This document shows, one piece after another, positions 7,087 through 11,784 of a stretch of DNA of 11,784 nt. The notes under the pieces were generated by a model. It saw only the letters and a list, made by a program, of their open reading frames with translations, made no database searches and was not told where the DNA came from. The position numbers and the translations under genes are program-made. Within the stretch, counting starts at the first letter, position 1. Every line of letters begins with the position of its first letter. Source of the DNA: Oceanipulchritudo sp049975345 (GTDB lineage Bacteria > Verrucomicrobiota > Verrucomicrobiia > Opitutales > Oceanipulchritudinaceae); the NCBI GenBank assembly GCA_049975345.1, contig JBNGDP010000113.1, positions 1 through 11,784 on the forward strand. The letters run 5' to 3'.

Positions 7087-8439
7087 ATGAAGATCGCCAT
7101 GTTATCACCTATCGCCTGGCGCACGCCGCCGAGGCACTACGGGCCCTGGGAGAATGTGGTCTCCCTGCTGACCGAGGGCCTGGTGGCGCGCGGGGTCGAT
7201 GTGACCCTGTTCGCCACTGGCGAGTCGCAAACCCGGGGCCGGCTGAAAAGCGTCTGTGCCAGGGGGTACGAGGAAGACGCCGAAATGCTGCCCAAGGTGT
7301 GGGAGTGTCTGCATATTTCCGAGCTGTTCGAGCAAGGCGAGGCCTTTGACCTGATTCACAACCACTTCGACTATCTGCCGCTGACCTATTCCGGCATGAC
7401 CGCGACACCGGTGGTGACCACCATCCACGGCTTCTCTTCGCCAAAGATCCTGCCGGTGTACAAGAAGTACAACGGCAAATGCTTTTATGTGGCCATCAGC
7501 GAGGCCGACAAGTCACCGGAGCTGGACTATGCCGCCGTCATCCATCACGGCATCGACCTTGGCCGGTTCACCTTCAGGGCCGATCAAGGAGACTATTTGC
7601 TCTTTTTCGGCCGCATCCATCCGGAGAAAGGCGCCGCCGAGTGCATCGAGGTGGCCCGCCGAACCGGCATGAAGCTCATCATGGCGGGCATCATCCAGAA
7701 CCAGACTTATTTCGACACAAAGGTCAGGCCCCACTTGGATGACGACCGCATCGTCTATGTGGGCAGCGCCGGGCCGGAAAAACGCGACGAACTGCTGGGC
7801 GGCGCATACGCCCTGTTGCACCCCATCGGTTTTGACGAGCCGTTCGGCCTTTCCGTGGTGGAATCCATGGCCTGCGGAACACCGGTGGTGGCTTTTTCCA
7901 GGGGAAGCATGCCGGAAATCATCGCCCACGGGGAAACCGGCTTTTTGACCGCCGATATCGACGGGATGGTTCAGTATTTGAACAATGTCAGGGACCTTGA
8001 CCGCCATAAGTGCCGTCAATGGGTCGAGACGCGCTTTTCCGTGGAGCGCATGGTGGCGGATTATATCCGGGTGTACGAATCCATTATCGGCCGGACCCGA
8101 CGCGAAGACCACCGGCCCTGGGGCTTTTACGAGGTTTTGGCGGACAAGCCGGATCACAAGATCAAGCGGATCACCGTCTACCCCGGACAGCGCCTGAGTT
8201 ACCAGCGCCATTTCAGGCGCTCGGAGCACTGGTACGTGCTCAGCGGCACCGCGGTGGTGACCCAAAACGACGAAGATATTGAGCGGGTGTCCGGCCAGGC
8301 CATCGATCTGCCGGTGGGGACCTGGCACCGCATCCGCAATCCCGGACCGGACAACCTGGTGTTCATCGAGGTACAGACCGGAGACTATTTCGGAGAGGAT
8401 GATATCGAAAGAGCGGAGGACGATTATGGCAGAGTCTAA
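7087..8439 (+). CDS. GT4 glycosyltransferase fused to a type II phosphomannose isomerase-like cupin domain
   Basis: 450 residues from ATG 7087, preferred over GTG 7075 because GGAG at 7077-7080 is well placed and the protein then opens MKIAMLSPIAWR; only 2 bp separate it from the previous stop. Residues 1-335 are a complete GT4 enzyme: GPWENVV near the start, IHNHFDYLP (90-98), FFGRIHPEKG (173-182), and a canonical EX7E (E251-PFGLSVV-E259) with the ESMACGTPVV stretch, typical of retaining transferases using nucleotide sugars. Residues 342-450 match the C-terminal half of bifunctional ManC proteins: RPWGFYEV, RITVYPGQRLSYQRH, SEHWYVLSGTAVV, HRIRNPG, IEVQTGDYFGEDDIER. In that family the domain interconverts fructose-6-P and mannose-6-P. 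Here one metal-ligand His of the HxH is Arg (H375-F-R377), while E380 and H414 remain, so catalysis is uncertain. The fusion ties a sugar-phosphate domain to a transferase in a GDP-mannose operon. Confidence 0.88.
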   Translation: MKIAMLSPIAWRTPPRHYGPWENVVSLLTEGLVARGVDVTLFATGESQTRGRLKSVCARGYEEDAEMLPKVWECLHISELFEQGEAFDLIHNHFDYLPLTYSGMTATPVVTTIHGFSSPKILPVYKKYNGKCFYVAISEADKSPELDYAAVIHHGIDLGRFTFRADQGDYLLFFGRIHPEKGAAECIEVARRTGMKLIMAGIIQNQTYFDTKVRPHLDDDRIVYVGSAGPEKRDELLGGAYALLHPIGFDEPFGLSVVESMACGTPVVAFSRGSMPEIIAHGETGFLTADIDGMVQYLNNVRDLDRHKCRQWVETRFSVERMVADYIRVYESIIGRTRREDHRPWGFYEVLADKPDHKIKRITVYPGQRLSYQRHFRRSEHWYVLSGTAVVTQNDEDIERVSGQAIDLPVGTWHRIRNPGPDNLVFIEVQTGDYFGEDDIERAEDDYGRV

Positions 8440-9373
8440 GGAACCGATCATTCGGCGTTACGATAAAAACCCCATACTGACCAAGCATGATGTGCCGTAC
8501 CCGGTGGAAACGGTGCACAACGCCGGCGTGGTCAAGCACAACGGTAGATATGTCATGCTGTTTCGGTCCCACCTGCGCAACGGCCGGTCGATCATCGGTC
8601 TGGCGGAGAGCAGTGACGGCGTGCGTTTTGCGGTCCGGCCAGAGCCGTTCATCACCCCGGCCAAGGCCGAGCCGTTCGCCGAGTACGAGGCCTTTGGCGT
8701 GGAAGATCCACGCATCTGCCCCATGGAGGGCGGCTACCTGGTCACCTACTCGGCCTATTCCCGGCACGGCGTGCGTGTTGCCCTGGCCAGAACCACGGAT
8801 TTTGAGCGCCTGGAACGGATCTCCCTGATCACCCAGGCGGATTATCGCAACGTGGTCATTTTCCCTGAAAAAATAGGCGGCCGCTATGCCCGGCTGGACC
8901 GACCCCATTCGGAAATCTCACCGTGGTCCATCTGGATTTCCTATTCGCCGGACCTGGTGCATTGGGGGGATGCCAAGGTCGTCATCAAGCCCATGACCTA
9001 CCATTGGGATGAAATGAAGGTCGGACCGGGGGCCACGCCCATAAAAACCGAAAGAGGATGGCTGAATATTTTTCACGGCGTGTTTAAAACCATGGATGGC
9101 GCCGTCTACCGGCTCGGCGTGGCCCTGCATGACCTTGCCGATCCGTCAAGGGTCTTGGGCGTGGCCGACGATTGGATACTTCAACCCGAGGACCTGTGGG
9201 AGATCAGCGGCTACGTGCACAACGTTGTTTTCTGCTGCGGCGCGGTGGCCGAGGACGACGGCACGGTGAAGATCTACTGGGGCGGCGCGGATACGGTGAT
9301 GTGCGTCGGCACGGCAATGATTGCCGATTTGGTGGATTTGTGTCTCTCAAATCCCCGTCCCGCGCTTGAATGA
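8426..9373 (+). CDS. GH130-family mannoside phosphorylase (second copy)
   Basis: 315 residues from ATG 8426, which overlaps the preceding gene by 14 bp; GGAGG at 8415-8419 sits 6 bp upstream and decides this start over the longer in-frame opening at 8279, whose extra residues are read out of frame from the cupin gene. Motifs of the GH130 propeller: HNAG (31-34), FRSH (47-50), FGVEDPR (90-96) with the proposed catalytic Asp94, LDRP (157-160), HWDEMKVGPGATPIKT (193-208), FHGV (216-219) and YWGGADT (284-290). Arg159 and His217 are in the places expected to bind phosphate. It would release mannose-1-P from a beta-mannoside in the cytoplasm. It looks closer to the common GH130 pattern than the first copy in its central KVGPGATPI stretch, but has FRSH where the first copy has RVED. 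Overlap suggests coupled translation with the GT4-cupin fusion. Substrate linkage is not readable from sequence. Confidence 0.9.
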   Translation: MAESKEPIIRRYDKNPILTKHDVPYPVETVHNAGVVKHNGRYVMLFRSHLRNGRSIIGLAESSDGVRFAVRPEPFITPAKAEPFAEYEAFGVEDPRICPMEGGYLVTYSAYSRHGVRVALARTTDFERLERISLITQADYRNVVIFPEKIGGRYARLDRPHSEISPWSIWISYSPDLVHWGDAKVVIKPMTYHWDEMKVGPGATPIKTERGWLNIFHGVFKTMDGAVYRLGVALHDLADPSRVLGVADDWILQPEDLWEISGYVHNVVFCCGAVAEDDGTVKIYWGGADTVMCVGTAMIADLVDLCLSNPRPALE

Positions 9374-9387
9374 GATGAGGTGTTGAA

Positions 9388-10506
9388 ATGGAATACATCG
9401 ATAAGAACCTGGTTGCCATTATCATGGCCGGCGGCGTGGGCACGCGGTTTTGGCCGCTCAGTACCCATGAACGGCCCAAGCAGTTCATCCAACTCTTTGA
9501 TGACCGCAGCCTGCTGCAAAAAAGCTATGACCGGGTGGCGGGCATCGTGCCGGATGAACGCGTGATTGTACTGACCAACCGGCAGTTCACGCCGCTGGTC
9601 CGCGAGCAACTTCCCAACATCCCGGGCCGGAATATCATCGGTGAGCCCGAGCGCAAGGACACCGCCGCAGCGGTGTGTCTCGGCACGCTGGTCGCCATGA
9701 AACGCTTCGGCGATCCGGTGATCGTCATCTTGACGGCCGACCATTTGATCGAACCGGTTGCAAAATTTCAGCAGACCCTGGTTTCGGCAGTAAAAGAAGC
9801 CCGTGAGACCGGCGCGCTATACACCTTCGGAATCAAACCGACCCATCCGGCCACCGGCTACGGCTACCTGGAGGTCGGCGAAAAAACCGCCATGGATCAA
9901 GACGTGGAGCATTTTCATGTCGTCTCCTTCAAGGAAAAGCCGAACGTCGAAGTCGCCGGGCAATATCTGGAATCCGGGCGGTATTTGTGGAACTCGGGCA
10001 TGTTCGTGTGGACCGTGGATGCTATTTTCGGTGAGCTGGCCCTCCACCTTCCAAAGCATGTGGAGCATTTGACCAAGGCCGTGGAGAAGATGGACACAGA
10101 CCGATGGGCAGATGAGTTGCAAGAGCGGTTCGCGGCCCTTGCGCGGATTTCCATCGATTATGCGGTGATGGAAAAAGCCCGGGATGTGCGTTGCGTGGCC
10201 GGAGAATTCTCATGGAAGGATGTGGGCGGATGGTTGGCGATCCAGGATTTTCTGGCGCACGACGCCAGCGGCAATTTTATCAAAGGCAGGGTCCACGCGC
10301 TGGACGCCCAGGGCAATTTGGTCTTTTGCGATCAACCCCAGGAAACATTGGCCATGGTGGGTGTCAGCGACGTGGTGGTGGTCCGCGCGGGTGAAAAAAC
10401 CCTGGTCGCCCACAAGGACCGCTTGGAAGATGTCAAACATATTGTCGAATCCATGATAGCGCAACCGGAAGCGATGACGGTTTCCGGAATCAGGAGTCCG
10501 CCCTGA
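9388..10506 (+). CDS. manC: Mannose-1-phosphate guanylyltransferase (GDP-mannose pyrophosphorylase), single-domain
   Basis: 372 residues. It makes GDP-mannose from mannose-1-P and GTP in the cytoplasm. Motifs: IIMAGGVGTRFWPLS (11-25), RPKQF (29-33), EPERKDTAAA (86-95), TADH (116-119), GYGYLEV (157-163), FKEKP (181-185), WNSGMFVW (201-208), SIDYAVMEK (255-263) and WKDVGGW (276-282). Start ATG 9388 has GAGGTG at 9377-9382 and lies 14 bp after the second GH130. Many bacterial ManC proteins are about 470-480 residues, with a C-terminal isomerase cupin; this one ends after the left-handed helix region, and the cupin is found instead on the GT4 protein at 7087-8439. Its product is the likely donor for the three transferases upstream, and its substrate can come either from ManB or from the GH130 phosphorylases. 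A hairpin spans its stop codon, possibly marking the end of the sugar operon. Confidence 0.95.
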   Translation: MEYIDKNLVAIIMAGGVGTRFWPLSTHERPKQFIQLFDDRSLLQKSYDRVAGIVPDERVIVLTNRQFTPLVREQLPNIPGRNIIGEPERKDTAAAVCLGTLVAMKRFGDPVIVILTADHLIEPVAKFQQTLVSAVKEARETGALYTFGIKPTHPATGYGYLEVGEKTAMDQDVEHFHVVSFKEKPNVEVAGQYLESGRYLWNSGMFVWTVDAIFGELALHLPKHVEHLTKAVEKMDTDRWADELQERFAALARISIDYAVMEKARDVRCVAGEFSWKDVGGWLAIQDFLAHDASGNFIKGRVHALDAQGNLVFCDQPQETLAMVGVSDVVVVRAGEKTLVAHKDRLEDVKHIVESMIAQPEAMTVSGIRSPP

Positions 10507-10510
10507 TTCC
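10486..10510 (+). terminator. Hairpin across the manC stop codon, possible weak terminator or attenuator
   Basis: GGAATCAGG at 10486-10494 and CCTGATTCC at 10502-10510 are perfect 9-bp reverse complements around a 7-base loop; manC's TGA lies at 10504-10506 inside the right arm. A run of six T occurs only about 20 bases later (10531-10536), so this is not a textbook intrinsic terminator. It may reduce read-through into the hsp20 genes or protect the mRNA 3' end. Confidence 0.45.
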
Positions 10511-10561
10511 CGGGCGCGTATGTTCGACAGTTTTTTGCTGTGTAAACCATCAATATTTATC

Positions 10562-10575
10562 AGGAGGTGAGTGCC
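10562..10575 (+). promoter_or_regulatory. Strong Shine-Dalgarno leader of first hsp20 gene
   Basis: AGGAGGTG (10562-10569) is a near-perfect anti-16S complement, 6 bases before ATG 10576. It decides that start over GTG 10567, which lies inside the site. The same leader, 15 of 17 bases identical through the ATG, precedes the second hsp20 gene. The 10507-10561 stretch before it holds an AT-rich segment but no clear promoter match. Confidence 0.75.
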
Positions 10576-11055
10576 ATGCTGACAAGAAGATTTTTTGACA
10601 CCCCGGCATGGGACTTTGATGTCACAAAGCCCTTTGCCGAAATTGAACGACTGCGGCAGAGAATGGATCGTTTGTTCGATGAATGGATGCCGTCCACCTG
10701 GAAAGCCGGAAGGACCATGGGCGTGTTCCCGTTGGTCAATCTGACCGAGGACCGGGAAAGCTACATTCTGCGGGCGGAAATCCCTGGTGTGAAAGCCGAG
10801 GACCTGGACATCCAGGCCACGGCCAATAGCGTCTCCATTTCCGGAGAGCGTCATATTCCCCAGGAGGCGGAAAACGTCAGCTATCATCGGCGGGAGCGTG
10901 AAGGCGGCCGGTTTTCACGGGCTGCGGCGCTATCCGGGGAGATCGATCCGGACGGGGTTGATGCCGAACTGGAACACGGCGTGCTGACCCTGAGGCTTCC
11001 CAAGACCGAAGCGTCCAAAGCCAAGCAGATTTCAGTAATGTCTTCTCAATCATAA
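10576..11055 (+). CDS. Hsp20/alpha-crystallin family small heat-shock protein (first copy)
   Basis: 159 residues. Small heat-shock proteins hold unfolding proteins in a refoldable state without ATP, as large oligomers in the cytoplasm. Residues 1-48 are the variable N-terminal arm with a typical amphipathic stretch (FAEIERLRQRMDRLFDEW, 20-37). The alpha-crystallin domain runs about 50-145: FPLVNLTEDRESYILRAEIPGVKAED in the first strands, SVSISGER (85-92), and the hallmark GVLTLRLPK (135-143). The usual FxRxFxLP strand reads FSRAAALSGEID, a modest departure. The C-terminal tail has an IxV motif (QISVM). It follows manC by 69 bp and sits 19 bp before its paralogue, so the two form a unit. Heat-shock regulation is expected from the family, but no operator is visible. 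Confidence 0.93.
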   Translation: MLTRRFFDTPAWDFDVTKPFAEIERLRQRMDRLFDEWMPSTWKAGRTMGVFPLVNLTEDRESYILRAEIPGVKAEDLDIQATANSVSISGERHIPQEAENVSYHRREREGGRFSRAAALSGEIDPDGVDAELEHGVLTLRLPKTEASKAKQISVMSSQS

Positions 11056-11059
11056 TGGA

Positions 11060-11074
11060 AAGGGGGTGAATGCC
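11060..11074 (+). promoter_or_regulatory. Shine-Dalgarno leader of second hsp20 gene
   Basis: AAGGGGGTG at 11060-11068 precedes ATG 11075 by 6 bases. Bases 11061-11077 match the leader of the first hsp20 gene (10562-10578) at 15 of 17 positions, which argues for ATG 11075 rather than GTG 11066 and for an origin by tandem duplication. Confidence 0.65.
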
Positions 11075-11485
11075 ATGACCGAGAACGATACCAAGGCGTT
11101 GGTGCCGAAAGGCAAAAAGGAAGTCGTCTCAAAGGCGGAGCAGACAAAGGATGGTCTGGTCTTCACGCCGGATGTGGACATCCTGGAGTCGGACCGTGAA
11201 ATCACGCTGCTGGCGGACATGCCCGGCGTTCAGAGCCGGGACCTGAAAGTGGATCTGTGCAACGGCGTGTTGACCCTGGCCGGCGATGTCGCGCCGTGGG
11301 AGGGTCCTGACGAAAAGGATATCCTCATCGAGTACGAAGTGGGCCGCTTTTACCGGCAGTTCAGCATATCCGAAACCATCGACCAGGATCGTATTGATGC
11401 TCAGTTGAGCGACGGCGTGCTGCGGCTGACGCTGCCCAAGGTTGAAAGCGCCATTCCGCGCAAGATACCCGTTGCCGCCGGATGA
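11075..11485 (+). CDS. Hsp20/alpha-crystallin family small heat-shock protein (second copy)
   Basis: 136 residues from ATG 11075. The N-terminal arm (1-26) is short and highly charged (KGKKEVVSKAEQTKDG), unlike the hydrophobic arm of its neighbour. The alpha-crystallin domain covers about 27-125: TPDVDILESDREITLLADMPGV (31-52), a GVLTLAG strand (64-70), VGRFYRQFSISETID (89-103) and DGVLRLTLPK (113-122). The tail carries the I-P-V oligomerisation motif (131-133). The role is ATP-independent holding of unfolded proteins; the paired class and different arms suggest mixed oligomers or division of labour with the first copy, as in E. coli IbpA/IbpB, but this is inference. It lies 19 bp after the first copy and is followed by a strong hairpin, so it probably ends that transcript. 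Confidence 0.92.
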   Translation: MTENDTKALVPKGKKEVVSKAEQTKDGLVFTPDVDILESDREITLLADMPGVQSRDLKVDLCNGVLTLAGDVAPWEGPDEKDILIEYEVGRFYRQFSISETIDQDRIDAQLSDGVLRLTLPKVESAIPRKIPVAAG

Positions 11486-11511
11486 TGGGTGATAACTTGA
11501 TTTGCATGGAT

Positions 11512-11538
11512 GGAAGGCCGCTATTTGAGTGGCCTTCC
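11512..11538 (+). terminator. Rho-independent-like hairpin after the hsp20 pair
   Basis: GGAAGGCC (11512-11519) and GGCCTTCC (11531-11538) pair perfectly and extend inward by GCT/AGT (one G-U pair), giving an 11-bp stem with a 5-base loop ATTTG. It sits 26 bp after the stop of the second hsp20 gene. No long T run follows at once, so it may need Rho or may mainly be a 3'-end stabiliser. Confidence 0.65.
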
Positions 11539-11558
11539 TGGACCCATTACATCAGTAG

Positions 11559-11586
11559 TTTTCACTTTCAACACATTCAATTTAAT
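11559..11586 (+). promoter_or_regulatory. Possible sigma-70-type promoter of groES
   Basis: TTTTCA (11559-11564, 4 of 6 to TTGACA), a 16-base spacer and TTTAAT (11581-11586, 5 of 6 to TATAAT) lie in the AT-rich stretch after the hairpin. The implied start of transcription would be very close to the ribosome-binding site at 11595-11599. No CIRCE inverted repeat (TTAGCACTC type) is present. This is a weak call. Confidence 0.3.
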
Positions 11587-11606
11587 TTTCAGATGGAGGA
11601 ATGAAA

Positions 11607-11784
11607 ATGAGGATCAAACCGTTGAATGACAGGGTAATCGTAAAACGAGTGGAAGAAGAACAGAAAACGGCCGGGGGAATCATTATTCCGGACACCGCCA
11701 AGGAAAAACCCCAGGAAGGCGAGGTTGTTGCCGTAGGACCCGGAAAGCGGGACGACGACGGCAAACGCATTGCACTGGAAGTAA
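11607..11784 (+). CDS. groES: Co-chaperonin GroES (Cpn10), 3' end beyond the window
   Basis: 59 codons are visible of a protein normally about 95 residues. The start at 11607 (MRIKPLNDRVIVKR) matches the family N-terminus and has GGAGG at 11595-11599, 7 bp away; ATG 11601 is in frame but too close to that site. Diagnostic stretches: RVIVKRVEEEQKTAGGIIIPD, which includes the mobile loop that docks on GroEL, followed by KEKPQEGEVVAVGPGK. GroES caps the GroEL folding chamber as a heptamer in the cytoplasm. groEL would be expected just downstream. The 121-bp gap and hairpin before it suggest its own transcript, separate from the hsp20 pair. Confidence 0.97.
   Translation, partial: MRIKPLNDRVIVKRVEEEQKTAGGIIIPDTAKEKPQEGEVVAVGPGKRDDDGKRIALEV

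Noticed and set aside
8279..8425. Longer N-terminus for the second GH130
   Set aside because: The extra 49 residues are the cupin gene read in another frame; the GGAGG before 8426 and family homology set the start there.
7513..8451. Minus-strand open frame of 312 codons opposite the GT4-cupin gene
   Set aside because: Antisense to conserved coding sequence, with no motifs.
10507..10575. Sigma-70 promoter for the hsp20 pair
   Set aside because: Candidate boxes (TTCGAC or TTGCTG with TGTAAA or TATTTA) have wrong spacing or would place the transcript start on the ribosome-binding site.
11539..11600. CIRCE operator or sigma-32 promoter before groES
   Set aside because: No TTAGCACTC-N9-GAGTGCTAA repeat is present; the best sigma-32-like pair (TTTGAGT and ACCCATTA) has a spacer of about 10 bases and overlaps the hairpin.
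1..11784. CRISPR arrays, tRNA or rRNA genes, insertion sequences
   Set aside because: No regularly spaced repeats, cloverleaf, rRNA signature, transposase or terminal inverted repeats were seen.

Overview
The window is a densely packed, single-strand stretch of chromosome, GC-rich over most of its length, from a Gram-negative-type bacterium. Gene content and style (a RelA-like protein, GT4/GH130 sugar genes, two Hsp20 genes, GroES) would suit a Desulfobacterota (former Deltaproteobacteria) sulfate reducer or relative. That placement is an impression from protein style, not a search result. All ten genes read on the + strand. No tRNA, rRNA, CRISPR array or mobile element is visible.

Region 1 (2-1147) is the 3' part of a RelA/SpoT-family gene. 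The (p)ppGpp synthetase and TGS domains are intact. The visible end of the HD hydrolase domain has lost its signature residues, and the protein stops soon after TGS, with no ACT or zinc-finger tail.

Region 2 (1161-10506) is a seven-gene carbohydrate block with junctions from a 14-bp overlap to a 28-bp gap, so it is almost certainly one operon and probably includes the RelA-like gene. In order: a GT4 glycosyltransferase fused to an alpha-helical glycosidase-like domain; a second related glycosyltransferase; a phosphomannomutase/phosphoglucomutase; a GH130 mannoside phosphorylase; a GT4 enzyme fused to a type II phosphomannose isomerase cupin; a second GH130; and a mannose-1-phosphate guanylyltransferase lacking its usual cupin half. 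Together these encode mannose-6-P -> mannose-1-P -> GDP-mannose, three candidate transferases, and two phosphorylases that would release mannose-1-P again. My reading is an intracellular mannoside or mannan store (or stress glycan) that is made and recycled in place, similar in logic to the beta-1,2-mannan 'mannogen' cycle of Leishmania. Product and linkage cannot be read from the sequence.

Region 3 (10507-11784) is a stress-protein block: two tandem Hsp20 chaperones with almost identical ribosome-binding leaders, a strong hairpin terminator, and the 5' part of groES, which runs off the window. An alarmone synthetase on one side and heat-shock genes on the other suggest that the glycan system is linked to stress or starvation.
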